NCBI GenBank assembly: GCA_030549775.1
Contig: CM060178.1
Coordinates: 68,686,896-68,750,895, forward strand
Source of the DNA: Tamarix chinensis
Taxonomy: Eukaryota; Streptophyta; Magnoliopsida; Caryophyllales; Tamaricaceae
DNA: 64,000 bases
Direction: 5' to 3'
A model generated the notes under the pieces. That model had not been told where the DNA came from. It searched no databases and saw nothing but the letters and a program-made list of their open reading frames with translations. Made by a program: the position numbers and the translations under genes. Of the stretch, positions 12,173-24,080 are shown piece by piece (position 1 is the stretch's first letter; each line of letters begins with the position of its first letter).

Positions 12173-13139
12173 CTAGCAACTAGGACTGCGTAACTTCTCG
12201 CACATCTTTTCTGACTTACCAACCTTCTGCAATGGTTCCCTTCTTGACTATGCTCACCGTCCTTCATATCATCATGTTTTCTCTTACACCTTAGTTGCCC
12301 ACACTCAGTCAAACTAGTCTTATCTCTCCCTCTTGTGGATCTCAACCAGTTCTATCTTCTATAACCTCAATTCGTAATTCATTTTCACTTCTAACCTATT
12401 GTTCTTGCTCTCTTCTTCCTTTCCCTTGGTGAAATTGTTAAGGGTTGAGTATTCTCCATTCTTCTCCCTTTTTCCCTTTTATTGAGAAAAAATAGAAGTT
12501 CTTTATTTTCTCCCCTTTTTATTCAAGTTATTATCTCTCTTCTTCTAATCTAGGCTTTAGTTATCCTTTGTTTCTCTTTAAAAAAAAAGAAGGATTAATA
12601 TTTTGAGAAATGTTGAAGATTATAGCTTCATTTTTCTTGGAATTCTATTTCTAAAAAAATTTGAGTATGCCTTTTTTATCCTAATTTTCATTGATTTTAA
12701 TGATGTTTTAAAAAACAGTTTTAATGGTTTTGATTATTGATTCTCTTAGGAATCAAACTCTTGGTGGACAGCCATCAAGATAAGAGTTTTGTGGTATAAT
12801 AATTACTTCAAGGTACATTATTCTTATCTTTAGTATGAATGAGGTTTTCTTTTACTTATTGTGTTTCCATGTTCTTTGTGTGTTTTTGTACTGAGCATGT
12901 GCCAATTGTATTATATAATTCAAGTATGTGGTAGAGTTTCCTTATGAAATTTAAGCATTGTTGGTTTCTCTAATTTTTTTCATGAGTTGGCATGATTTGG
13001 TTTATATTCCTATGTTAACATATATCTATATGATTCTATGAGTGCATCATGTCTCTTTATGTATTTTATGACATAGCAGCATGCTAGGATTAATGTGGTA
13101 AGATCTAGTAATTTTTGGTGTCGCAAGTCTTAGTGTTGT

Positions 13140-13510
13140 GTACCCAAATAAGTAAATCGATTATTTGGACCCATTGAATAGTTATGTGAACATTTGCATA
13201 GTTTGAAAATTTTGATCGACTGGCTGTGAGGTCAGTTAGCAAGTTCAACAAACCAAATGATTAGTCTTTACAAGAAATCAATTGGTTTGTCAAACCCATC
13301 GATTAGTTACCCTATGAAAAAAGTAGTCTTGTATTTGCTTAGACCTATCGATCGATTGGACTAAATTCATCAACTAGTTTCTTATGAATAATCGATCGAT
13401 GATACCAAATAGTCGATTGGTCTTTTGTTGTTGTTCTTTTAATTTATTTAGGTCTAGCATGACCTGACCAATTACCTAGTCCTCTAGACTAATCTATTGG
13501 TCCAACTATT
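13140..13510 (+). repeat. Family-Y ATCGAT-motif array
   Basis: Repeated words such as ATCGATTATTTGG, CAATTGGTTTG, CATCGATTAG, CGATCGATTGG and GTCGATTGGTC, at about 20-60 bp spacing. The corresponding array occurs at 19190-19510 and, on the minus strand, at 61190-61600. Confidence 0.7.
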
Positions 13511-15168
13511 TTTTTTAGGATCATTGTTAATTATTATTCTTCTTTTGGCCTTGTATGTTAATATCTCCATGCAATTATAACATTTAAATTATGATTTCAA
13601 TCATTTTTAACCTAGAATTAATAAGAATCATAATGATGATATTTTCAATTTGAATCAAGTAAGTTTCGTGTCATCTCTAAACTTCTAATTAGTGGTTTTT
13701 ATGTCTTGTGATGTGTTTGGTATTATCACTTGGAAACACCCAATTTGGATAATAATGAAATTAATTTATATTTGGTGTTATCACTTGGAAAGATCTAATT
13801 GGTTATTTATGAAATTAATCTATGATTTGTGATATAATTTGGTAATTAATAAATATGGAATAATATTTCATTCGAGACTTTTTCCCTAACTCTCAGAGTA
13901 GCTAATCAGAAGTTAGTGAGTGGGTCGCCCTATAATTTATATTTACTCTTAGTACCTATTTCCTTCTATATAGGGTTATAGATGGTAAGGGGTATGTGTA
14001 TATATTTGAGGGTAGGATTATACTATGGTAGGTAGACATTGCATTGATGTCTAGTTTAGGTGGGTGAGGTATCCCAATATAAGCCTATGATATTTTGTAT
14101 TGTCTATATCTTAGATAATTATAGTATTCCAACTTTTTAGCCCTCGTAGTAGAGGCATTCATTATGTAGTGGGTGAGGTATCTTAATACAATCCTTCTTA
14201 ATGTACTTCAACTAGTTATGGTGAGTGTGGTATCTTAATTTGTGTTAGCCCTCGTGATAGGTGCACTTGATGTGTGGTGGGAGTGGTATCCTCGGAGAAA
14301 ACCCCATTAATGTATCCTGACTCCATGTGAAGAGTGTGGTATTCCATTGTGATTATATGTTGTTATGACTGTTGTCCATGGTGGAGAAATGGGTGTGGTC
14401 AAAAAATTATCTTCATAATTAAAAAGTATGCGATCATTAAAAGATGATATATTATCCGATTTACATTATGTGGATTGTGATGCATCTACCATATTACTAT
14501 TCTTCCATAATTTTCATGTAAGCATGCCTTTTTGTATTACTACCATGAGCCTAAGTACTAATTTATATCAATATGCTTATTACTATACTACTATGTGACT
14601 TCAATGTGATGCATGAACCTTACCATATTTTAGGTAGTATATTCTACCAATACTTTACTATATTAATACTACACTTATATAGTCACTGTAATGATCTAAG
14701 TTCTGGTTTGAAGAAGAGAGTATGATTTGCAAGAGTATGATTATCAATTTGATTATGAAGAGGCTGATGATGTGGGTAAGTAACCGGCCATTGCTTGGGT
14801 TTGGAGATTTATATTTATCCTTAACACTTATGCTTAATGGCTAGAGGTGTCATGCCCATTGCATTGAATAGTTTTTGTTCTCAACTCTTAACTTTGATTT
14901 CCTGCATTTGGATTTTAGAAACTCTCATAATTTTCCTATCTATATTATTATCCTCATCTTTGTCATCATTAGCATTATTGTAATTTTATTTTGAGCATAC
15001 ATCTTTTTGTTCATTATTCTATTTTGCCTTGCATTAGGCATGGGTTAAGGGATGATCACATCACTTTCATGGTTGATGTAGCAGCAGCATCACTAGTTTT
15101 TCTTTTCAAACGCTTCAGCATTGTCATCTAAAAGAAAAATTCATTAGTAAATTGACGGTGTTAAAAAT

Positions 15169-15181
15169 TGGTAGCAGAGCC
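15169..15181 (+). other. Primer-binding site, initiator-Met type
   Basis: TGGTAGCAGAGCC, one base from the usual plant TGGTATCAGAGCC complement of the initiator-Met tRNA 3' end. It directly follows the 5' LTR and marks the start of minus-strand DNA synthesis in such elements. Confidence 0.85.
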
Positions 15182-15539
15182 TATAGTTTTATAATCCTAA
15201 TGTTGTTTTACAAAAACAAATTTCTTTAGTTTCATCTAAATTTATAGAATCCAATTTAGTCAGCTAGTGAGTGTTGGTTTGGGTTGGGAGTTGGCCTTAA
15301 ATTTATAAGATGGGATTAACTTCTGGCCTTATATGCAATATGCTACCTCCATGCATACTAACCTTGTAGTTATTAGTCGGCTTATTCTAACATAATTTAG
15401 TGTTCTAGGACTATGATGGTTGTGAACTGATGTCTCAAGCATTTCATGGAGACGGTTGGGACCTTTAAGGAGCAACATTTAGTGCATGGAGTCTTCGTAG
15501 CCGCCACCACCACCTCTTTTTTTAGTGCTGAGGCAGAAG

Positions 15540-16140
15540 GATTAGCTTTGTGTGGTTGATCTTCATTGCCCGTCAATCTTTGAGGCACAAAAGGATGTAG
15601 GTGTATTAGAGCATTGGTTGAGGGACATCCAAAAGTTCTTTATTGCTATTAGCTACCTAGAGGGTAGGTTGGTGGATAATTGAGTGTTCCATTTATGAGG
15701 TTGTGCTAATGAATATTGGAGAGGTTAGTAGTTGAGAGGAGCCACTATAGATCAGGAAGAGACTTTTGTTGAGATGTTTAGGGTATGATTCTACCCTATA
15801 TTCCTAATGATGGCAAAGTATAATGAGTTTATGGCATCACTTCAAGGAACATCTACCCTATTCGCCACTATTTGGTCCTAAAATGCTTTACTCTTTAGGT
15901 TGACACTGATGAAGGTTCACATATTTTAGTTAGAGATGAGTGTGAGACTTTAAGAGATGTTATTAGGGACTTGTATGCAAAACTTGTAGGTCGTATGTGA
16001 CTATTCCTTGAACGCGTCAATGATTACACTAGCTTGTACTACTAAATCAAGAGACAAGTGGAGGTCTTCATAAAAAATATATTGATTTACTCTAGGAATC
16101 TTGAAGAACACAAATAGTAGATCAAATAGGATTTGGCATT
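15540..16140 (+). pseudogene. Family-Y gag remnant
   Basis: Around 15609-15647 the plus strand reads EHWLRDIQKFFIA. This is the conserved gag word of chromoviruses (a W-L-x-x-I-E/Q core in the retrotransposon gag domain), followed by decayed matches to the rest of that domain through about 15850. Further on, frames shift and stops are frequent. There is no zinc-knuckle C-x2-C-x4-H-x4-C that I can read. Gag would package the RNA. The segment abuts the RT tail without any protease, so a deletion joins gag to late RT near 16150. Confidence 0.65.
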
Positions 16141-16149
16141 GTTGAGGAC

Positions 16150-16450
16150 CCATTAGTTGTATGCTAAGCTCTCAAAGTATGAGTTTTTAGCTGTATAAGG
16201 TATTTTTTTTCTTGGTCATGTCATATTGTAGGAGGATGTGTTAGTGGATCCTTAGAATATTTTAGTCATATCAGAGTGTTCAACACTGGCGAATGCTAGA
16301 GAAGTACATAATTTTCTAGGACTGGCAGACTATTATAAATGTTTCACCCATGAGTTTTCCAAAATTACTTATCCATAGATTACCTTATTGAAAAAGATGC
16401 CACACTTCCATTAAGATGAGAAGTACACCAAGGATTTCAAGGAGTGCAAG
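16150..16450 (+). pseudogene. C-terminal end of Ty3/gypsy reverse transcriptase
   Basis: The plus strand begins QLYAKLSKYEF-like (the first residue is a stop here) and continues through FLGHVI and EVHNFLGLADYYKCF at about 16301-16345, the connection between RT and RNase H in Ty3/gypsy pol. The catalytic palm with its Y-x-D-D is not present; upstream sequence is already gag. Several stops lie inside. It leads in frame-like order into the RNase H segment that follows. Confidence 0.75.
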
Positions 16451-16680
16451 ATGAGGTTGAATCCAGCTCTAGTTCTTACCTTTTTATCATGTACAGAGGG
16501 GTTTGAGGTGTATAGTGATGCATCCAACTATGATTGTGGGCATATGTTGACGCAATGTAGGAGGGTAGTAGCATATTTATCTCTCCAGGTAAAGGAGCAT
16601 GAACAAAACTATCCCACTCATGGACTTGAGCTAGCTATGATGGTTTTTGACTTTAATACCTAGACACGTTGCTTTTATGG
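16451..16680 (+). pseudogene. Family-Y RNase H domain
   Basis: A 70-residue open segment holds LNPALVLTF, then VYSDASNYDCGHML with the first catalytic Asp in YSDAS, then HEQNYPTHGLELAMMVF with the Glu-containing LELA helix. This is the standard Ty3/gypsy RNase H order. It would remove RNA from the RNA-DNA hybrid during replication. A stop (TAG at about 16661) truncates it soon after, and later matches are in other frames. The domain family is certain; it is a broken copy. Confidence 0.85.
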
Positions 16681-17089
16681 AGTGCAAGTTATACATGGAC
16701 CACAAAAGCCTTAAGTACATCTTCACTCAGCGGGTGCTAAACATGAGATAAAAAAATGGCTGGAGTTAGTTAAGGACTCTTATTAGGAGTTAAGCTACCA
16801 TAAGGATGAGGCCAACATCATAGTATATACCCTTAATAGTAAGACTTTACACTCCTTAGATTTACTAGTTTTTTAGACTGGATATGGCAAGATCTTTAGT
16901 ACTTTGGGCATGGAAGTCCTTGGGTTTAGGGATCTTGAAGCAAGAATGTGTGTGCTCACAATCACATCGACCATCTTAAATGATATTTGAGCTAGTTATC
17001 ATGGAAATATCAAGCTCAAAAAGATCAAGCAATCTATATTATAGGGGAAAATAGTGGGGTTTTAGGGTTTTGAGGATGGTAGTTTCTAT

Positions 17090-17800
17090 TTCACAAAGAT
17101 ATAGGGGCTTAAGAGGAAGATTCTAGAGGAGGGTCATCGTGTGTAGCATTCTGTCCATCCTGGAGGGGATAAATTGTATAGGAAATTGAAGTGGGTCTAT
17201 TAGTGGCTTCGCATGAAATGGGAGATTGTAGGCTTTATAACCAAATGCTTGACATATCAGTAGGTTAAGGTTAAAAACAAGTGTCAAACGGGGTTGGTTC
17301 AACCATTGGAGGTCCCTAAGTTGAAATGGGATAGTGTATTGATGGACTTTGTGTTTAAATTACCAAATGTTCATAGTGGATGGAGTTTGATCTAGGTGGT
17401 AGTTAACCATTTGAGTAAGCGGTATTCATATTGACTAATTTGACCTAAAGTATGGAGCAGATGACTAGTGCCTTTAGGAAGCATGTGGTGTGGTATCATG
17501 GGGTTCCCAAAGACATTGTGTCAAACCGAGATTCCAGATTCTTATTATACTTATGATAGAAGTTGTAATTAACTGTTGGGACACAACTAAAGATGGGCAT
17601 TACCTTCTATTCGGCTACAGACAATCAGATTGAGTGCACTATTCAGATTTTAGAAGATATGCTTCAAGAGGGTAGTTGGGAAGATTATCTAGACTTGGTA
17701 GAATTCTCCTATAACAACAATAATCATGCGAGCATAGGGATGGCACCTTTCGAGACACTTTATGGATGGAAGTGTCATAGTCCCTTATGTTAGAGCGACT
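17090..17800 (+). pseudogene. Family-Y integrase
   Basis: Decayed integrase in the usual order. SVHPGGDKLYRKLK lies at about 17150-17195, a zinc-binding remnant KCLTYQ follows where the family has C-x2-C, and DFVFKLPNVHSGWS at about 17345 marks the start of the core. SNRDSRF at about 17521 is where the catalytic SDR-type Asp would be; here it is Asn. The open segment 17593-17793 reads FYSATDNQIECTIQILEDML and then SYNNNNHASIGMAPFETLYG, which includes the region of the catalytic Glu. In life it would insert the DNA copy into the chromosome. Stops and the changed Asp make it inactive. Confidence 0.85.
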
Positions 17801-17994
17801 CAAGTGAGATAGTTGTGTCAGAACTAGAGATGGTAGAGGACATTACTAAATAGATTAGGTTAATTCAAGATCGGATGAAAGCTGCCTAGGATAGGTAGAA
17901 GAGTTATGCACATGAAGATGGGTTTGAGGTGGGTAAACAAATTCTTTTAAAGGTTTCACCTACCAAGGGAGTGAAATGTTTTGGGTAGAAGGGT

Positions 17995-18348
17995 AAACTT
18001 AGCTTGAGGTATATGGGGCCGTATGAGATTTTTGATCAGGTTAAAGAGGTTTCTTGCTATCTTACCTGAACTATTGAGCTCTCACACTTGCATAACGTTT
18101 TTCACATCTCTTAATTGAGGAGGTACATAGAATATCCATCTCACATCATTCAGCCAAAGATGATTGATATTAATAAGATGTTTTCTTATGAAGAACAACC
18201 AATGAGGATCCTAGATACCAAGACTAGGGAGATAAATTTGAATATCGTTACACTAGTGAAAGTCTTGTGGTTATGCTATGGAGCAAAGGAGGCCACTTGG
18301 GATTCCGAGGAGGAAATCAAGAAGAAGTATCTAAAGTTTTTCGTGTAG
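17995..18348 (+). pseudogene. Integrase tail with chromodomain
   Basis: LSLRYMGPYEIFDQV near 18000 and SHLHNVFHIS near 18080 are the conserved GPY/F tail of Ty3/gypsy integrase. The open 77-residue segment from 18115 contains FSYEEQPMRILDTKTREIN, then VKVLWLCYGAKEATWDSEEE. The latter is the chromodomain-like end found in Tekay/Del chromoviruses, thought to guide insertion to particular chromatin. It ends at a TAG at 18346. This is the best-preserved coding stretch of the element. Confidence 0.85.
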
Positions 18349-18507
18349 GTTCGTCAGTCGAGTAAAGTTGTCTTAGGGGGTAGTACCATTCTCTTGTGTA
18401 CTAACCCTTAGTTGTTATTTTCCATTTATTTAATGGCTTAGGGTTTTGTTATGTTTTGAGCTTTCAATAATGTTTTTTTGTTGTTTAGACTTCGAGGATG
18501 AAATCTC

Positions 18508-18524
18508 ATTTAAGAGGGTAGTGT
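18508..18524 (+). other. Polypurine tract before 3' LTR
   Basis: TTAAGAGGGTAGTG just before the LTR, following GAGGATGAAATC at 18494. This is the typical end of chromovirus internal regions and the start of plus-strand synthesis. Confidence 0.7.
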
Positions 18525-19521
18525 TGTAAAACTCCATCCTAAAATTATTCAAAATATGTTTGAAATTATGTTGATATAAAATAAAAGTTTTAGCTTTGAA
18601 AAAGGGCTCTAAATTATAATAAAAATATAAATTTCATGCATATTAATCGTCTGATATGCTGAAAGATTGACAATTTTATTCTGAGAAAGGTTAGGTTGTG
18701 CTTTTGTTCATCTTCTTTTTATTCTAATTTGATTTGATTTTAATTAAGTTTTAAAAAGGATTTTTAATAGTTTTGACCCTTGATTCTCTTAGGAATCAAA
18801 GTCTTGGTAGATAGCTGTCAAGATACGAGTTTTTTGCTAGAAGAACTACTTTAAGATAAGACATTCTTATCTTTTTTATAAATGTGGTTTTTGTTCATAT
18901 TGTGGTTCCTTGTTCTTGGTGTATTTTTGTCTTGAGCATGGGCCAATTGTATTCTAGAATTTGAGCATTTGGTACAGTTTCCTTCTAAAATTTAAGCATA
19001 GTTGGTTTTTCTGATTTTATGCATGATTTGGTAGTTTAAGTACAATTTCATTTAAATGCCTATGTTACTATTTATCCATGTGATTCTATTATTACGGCAT
19101 GTCTCTCTATGTGTTTTATGACATAGTAGCATGCCAGAATTAATATAATAAACTTTGGTAAATTTTTGTTTGTGTATCATAAGTTGGGTGCTGCTTAACC
19201 CAGACTAGTAGATCTATTAGTTGAACCCATCAATTAGTTGTGTGAATAGTCACATAGATTGGAAATTTTTATTAGCTAGTTACAAGGTTAGTGGATTGGT
19301 TTGATGAACCAGTTGACTTGTCCCTAGAAGTAGTTGATCAATTTTTCAAACCCATAGACCTGTGACCCTATCACTAGATTAGTTTGATTCTACTTAGACC
19401 TATCGATCGGTTAGACCAAACCGATCGACTAGTTTCCTATAAGCAGTTGATCGATGAGACCAACTTGTTGATTAGTCCACTCGTGTTATTTTTGGTTTAG
19501 TTCTGATAGTACCAGATTAAT
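18525..19521 (+). repeat. Family-Y 3' LTR, part 1
   Basis: TGTAAAACTCCATCC start, alignable with the 5' LTR start at 11699. About 0.8 kb of the 5' LTR is absent here near 18680. Cut by the family-X LTR at 19522. Confidence 0.85.
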
Positions 19522-20204
19522 TGTAACACCCCCGAAATTCACTACTGAAAAATTTTATTTTATGAAAGAAATAGCAGAAGCAAAATATAAAATGGTAAAT
19601 TTTGGGGATATTACCGCCACACTTAGTACCAGATCGGTTCACTCATATTGTTCTAGTACCAAGTGCTAAGGCTAAAGAACAAAGTATCAGTTTCTAGAAA
19701 TTCAAACCATTTTTAAATCAGAATAGCGCAAGTAAATATTTTATAAGAATAGATTCCACTAATGGTGGTTATAAGAATAAAATTACATTTAAACCATACA
19801 TTAGAAAAGGAAGAATGAAATCCTAAAGGCCAGATAATCCTTACACTCTTTCTTGTTGCCTACTTGAATAGAACCTGAAAAAGACCAGTAAGGGACACTA
19901 CCCATTGAATAGGTAGGGGCCCCATGAATGGAACCCTTCAATACTACAGTACTGAGTAATCCTTTAAAATATACTTAAAAGCAGGCCTGCAATATAACAC
20001 ATGAAACAAAGCTACATACATATATAACAAGATGTGTATACATAACATTCACATAATTAACATTCACATCAGATATCAATAGGTAGTTATGAACAATCGA
20101 TACTTTCGGGCCTTAAGCCATGTCATAGTGCAAAATCAATACGTTCGGGGCTTAAGCCATTGGTCCATCATTATTCAATCAATCTCATATTTTATATCCA
20201 TGTG

Positions 20205-20655
20205 AGTGCGGGAACCCCACTATTATAGCCGATGGATCGGTCACTTATAGGGCAGAACGCACCTAACCACTATTATATGCCGGTGGATCGGTCTCCAGGG
20301 CAAAACGCTCCTAGCCACTATTATTCCTCGGTGGACCGGTCTGGCCTCGACTCACATAGTGTTCCACTATAAGTGATTAGTATTTTTCCATAACTTTATT
20401 CACATACATAACCGGTTTTATTGAGCTTAAGACCCCCACTATTATTGTCGGTGGATCGGAATACATATCAACATCATCCTAGGCAACACGCTCCTGGGCC
20501 ACTATTATGTCCGGTGGATCGGTACTCATAATCACTTGCTAGGGCAACACGCTCCTTGGCCACTATTATATCCAGTGAATCGGTACTCATAATCACTTGC
20601 CAGGGCAACACGCTCCTAGGCCACTATTATAACCGGTGGATCGGTACTCAATATC
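20205..20655 (+). repeat. Family-X motif array, seven copies
   Basis: Copies near 20209, 20266, 20313, 20433, 20497, 20557 and 20620, each CACTATTAT plus a CCGGTGGATCGGT-like core, mostly 57-64 bp apart. The word GGGCAACACGCTCC recurs between the last copies. Confidence 0.9.
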
Positions 20656-21289
20656 ATAAGTCAATTGGGCCCGACTCATTAATCTTTTACTTTCATTATT
20701 AGTATTTTTCCTCTCTTTAATTAGCACAACAAATCCCATTGATTTGCCTCAGAAAGGAGATCAAGAACCCGGGACACAAAGGTACACCGATCGTACTGAT
20801 GCATAAAGCTACTCAGTACCCTACCGATAAGGACACGTAATCCATAAGTATGCATACCCTCTAAATAGGTCTGTAGATCTAGATAGAGTAAGATATAGGG
20901 CCTGGCTGGGGCACAAAGGCACACCAACAAATACCAGAATAATCGTGGGCTAAACCACGTCTTTAGGGTAGCGACCCCTAAAGAGCCATTATTTCCGATC
21001 TCGAGGTCTTTCACTTTAAGTATTAGTGTCTTAATTAAAATGATCATGAAAAGTACAATAATAAGATACTTATTCACTTTCAATCATTCTGATATCATTA
21101 GTCATTTCTTATTCAGGTGGTTATCCAAGATAACACAGAGAAATCATTAAATCCATCATAATCTCATCTAATTCTAAATTAGGATTCGTTCACGTGATAC
21201 TTACTAATTATCAAATACTCTTACCTTGCTAATCAACATTATTTGAGTCATATTATGAAATTCCACCATCACAATGACATTTTGGGTGC
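20656..21289 (+). other. Non-coding LTR interior, shared with the 50.3-58.5 kb LTR
   Basis: No gene. The block around 20860-21015 (GGGCCT..., GGGGCACAAAGGCACACC, TCGAGGTCTTTC) is alignable with 56345-56485 and marks both as the same LTR family. Confidence 0.65.
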
Positions 21290-22130
21290 AAATTACTCAT
21301 TTACCCTTTACTTATATTATTGTTAAGTCATCCCTTCCTTACTTAACAAATTACCATATTACCCTTCAGATTTCATAATTATCAAATTACCCCTTTTTTG
21401 GTTTAGGTTACCAAGTTATCTCCTATGCTTTTTTGAGCACCATTCACCCCTCATAATTGCCACACTTATCATATTTCCCATTTGGTTGGTTAGATTACCA
21501 AGTTACCCTTCTCATTTGTTATAATTACTAAATTACCCTTGAGTTGGATAAATTACCAAATTGCCCTTCTTCATTATCATAATTACCAACTTGCTCCTTT
21601 AGTTGGTTAAATAATTACCAATTTACCCTTTAGTCGGTTAAATTACCAAATTACCCCTTTAGTTGGCTAAATTACCAAATTGCCCTTTTTCATTATCATA
21701 ATTACCATTTTACTCCTCTCAATTATTATAATTACTATATTGCCCTTCTCTATTATTAAAATGGCCACAATACCCTTTTGTTGGTTAATTTACCAAATTA
21801 CCCTTCTATATTATAATTATCCAATTGCCTCTTTTGTTAATCATAATTTAATTACAAAATTATCATCTGTTGTTATCATAATTACCAAGTTACCCCTTAC
21901 TCCCAATTTTGCCATAAATATCCTTTTATTTACAAAATTACTCTTCTACCCCTTACTTCCAAATTACCATATTGCCCTTTTTTACACCCAACATTACCAC
22001 TTTACCCTTTACTCCCAAAATTACCATAATACCCCTTTACTTATAAAATTACCATTTTGTCATTTAATCATAAAATTACTATATTGCCCTTTTGCCTCCA
22101 AAATTACCACTTTGCCCCTTTATTACATCA
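21290..22130. repeat. AATTACC-based imperfect tandem repeats
   Basis: Roughly 20-30 bp units built on AATTACCA followed by AATTACCCTTTT or GCCCTTTT, dozens of degenerate copies, with TAGTTGG spacers in the first third. Milder versions occur at the left edge of the window in the minus-strand copy. An open frame across 21680-22183 is a by-product of the repeat. Confidence 0.85.
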
Positions 22131-22450
22131 CTTTTATTAAATTATCATTACCACACAGAATAATAACATTAACACTCCATTAACAATATTCAACTCCACC
22201 AACTATTATATTTTAATATAATACTTATTAGCATCCACACATTTAGGCCATATTCTTGCACAATAAATATTACTAAAATTTCTCTTAGGGCTCACAATAA
22301 TAATATTCAAGCATAAATGGTCACAATAACATAAAATAACAAGGATAAGTACTTAACACTTTCATTAATAGTCAAAATCTTTCCCTAATCAATGTTTCCA
22401 CACATAGCACATAAACTTACATACTTTCTTTTTATTAATCAACACAAGAA

Positions 22451-22476
22451 AATATATATATATATATATATATATT
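22451..22476. repeat. (TA)n microsatellite
   Basis: Uninterrupted TA run within the LTR. Confidence 0.95.
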
Positions 22477-22849
22477 AAACCACAATTATCAAGAATAATA
22501 ACATATTAAAACTCCTAATGTGCTAACATATGTTTATCCATGTGTTTAAGTGGGGTTTAACGATTACCTTAGGTCCCATAAAAACCGAACCTTACCGGTA
22601 TCTCGGTTAAAGATTCAAGCTTTAAATAGCAAAATCAATACCAAAAAATAGTATCGAAACTTATCATGTTAGAAACAAGAATCCAAGCATAAAACTTTAT
22701 AAAATTTAATTCATGAAACACTTAACTTAAAAAATGCTATTATACCTAAAAAAATTTGTATTAAAATGCTAAATCATGGAGCAGCATGAGCTGCATACAA
22801 AATAAAAAGGAGGAAGTCTCGAAGAGGGGGTTAAAGGAGACAAAATTAG

Positions 22850-23620
22850 TTATTTTCGGGTTAGTGGTTTAGGGCTAGGAAAGAAGATAGATGGAGGAGG
22901 TTTGGAGGCAAGGGAATGGTGAAGGAGTGAAGAGGGGGTGTAAGTGGATGCTGGGGATAGGTTGTTGGCGACCAAGGGAGGCGGCGGCGAGGTGGCAAAG
23001 TTGGCTATTGGGCTAGGCATGGCTGAGAACTAAGGAAAAGAGAGGGAAAAAATGGAAGGGTGCAGGGGATGGTTTCGGGAAAATAAGGTATGGGGGTGGT
23101 AGAGGAGGTTGCAGGGAGGAGATTGGTGGTTTGGGTGGCAGCATAGGTGGTCAGACGGCGGCAGAAGGATGGGTTGTAGGTGGGCTGTCAAGAAGGAAGA
23201 AAAACAGGAAGAAAGAGAAGAGGGAAGGAAGAAGGAGTTGCGGGGCGTCTTGGACTGTGTTGGGGCGGTGCAGGGCGGTAGTAGAAGGTGGAAGGAGGCA
23301 CTGCAGACTGTGGGTGTGGCGGTTGGAGCGGCAGAGGGCGGCGGTGTGCAAAAATAGGGGTGAAAATGGGAGGAGAAGAAATGGGAGAAGGAGGAGATTG
23401 GGGGTAAGGGGCTCGAAAGGATGGGGCAAAAAATGGATGAAGGGGAGAAGAAAAAAAAGAGGAATGGTAGGGAGGATAGGTGGCAGTGTTTAGGGTGGTA
23501 GGGAGGTGGTATGGTGGCAAGGAGAGGAAGGGGGAGAAGGGGAAGGGTGGCCATGCGGGATGGGTATGCATGGCCTGCCAGCTTCCAAAATGATGAAAGA
23601 AAAAGAGGTACAGAGGAGAG

Positions 23621-23661
<41 letters not shown>

Positions 23662-24080
23662 AGAGAGGCAGGTGGTGGTAGAAGGTGGCAGCGGGCGATG
23701 GTCGGCGTGTTCGAGGCGCAGATGGTTGTGACGATGGCGACAGGTCGGGGAGCAGCTGTGTCAAGGCATAGAAGAAGAAGAGAAAAAAAAGATAGGGCGG
23801 GGAGCATCAGGCCGGTCAAGGAGGGGAAGGAAGATACTGGGCCGGCCGATCCAAGATGAAGGGAAGAAAGAAAAAAAGAAGAGGGGGTCTGGGCTGTGCG
23901 CTGGAGAAGGAGAGGAGGGGAAGGAGTGGGTCGGAGGCCCAAGTGCAGTCGGGGAGTAGGCCCGGCCTGGCGCCCCAAAGCCAAGAAAAAGGAAAAAGAA
24001 GAAAGAAGGAAAAGTAGAAAAAAAAAGAGAAAGGAAAAAAGAAAAAGGAAAAGGGGAAAGGGGAAAATGGGAAAATTTTA
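22850..24080 (+). repeat. GC-rich, purine-strand-biased LTR segment
   Basis: Against an AT-rich background, this kilobase is G/A-rich on the plus strand and has many CG dinucleotides. It includes (GA)n at about 23625-23660 and ends in an almost pure A/G tract at about 23975-24075. Similar segments occupy the same relative place at 27330-28400 and 54600-55870. Long open frames on both strands reflect the scarcity of stops in polypurine/polypyrimidine DNA. Position and composition would suit a promoter or transcribed region of the LTR, but that is inference. Confidence 0.6.

Larger units (their letters stand above)
11699..15168 (+). repeat. 5' LTR of family-Y element
   Basis: Starts TGTGATACCCCATCC and ends just before the primer site, about 3.47 kb. 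It aligns with the 3' LTR pieces at 18525-19521, 24395-24936 and 28702-29847. Examples are AGGATCATTGTTAATTATT against AAGATCATTGTTAATTGTT, and the repeated TGGGTGAGGTATCC words. About 0.8 kb of it (roughly 11880-12660) is missing from the 3' LTR. It includes a (TC)n run and a dense set of ATCGAT-centred words at 13150-13500. Confidence 0.85.

Noticed and set aside
20205..20655. Spaced repeats resembling a CRISPR array
   Set aside because: Units are degenerate, spacing is irregular, spacers are related to one another, there are no cas genes, and the context is a plant LTR.
20721..21083. A 120-residue open frame on the minus strand in copy A
   Set aside because: The aligned region of copy D (56345-56485) does not keep the frame, and no domain is recognisable.
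21680..22183. A 167-residue open frame
   Set aside because: Translation of the AATTACC tandem region; low complexity and not kept in other copies.
23030..23764. A 244-residue open frame on the minus strand, rich in Pro and Ser
   Set aside because: Lies in the pyrimidine-rich strand of an LTR segment where stops are rare; open frames occur in several overlapping frames and both strands, with no domain.
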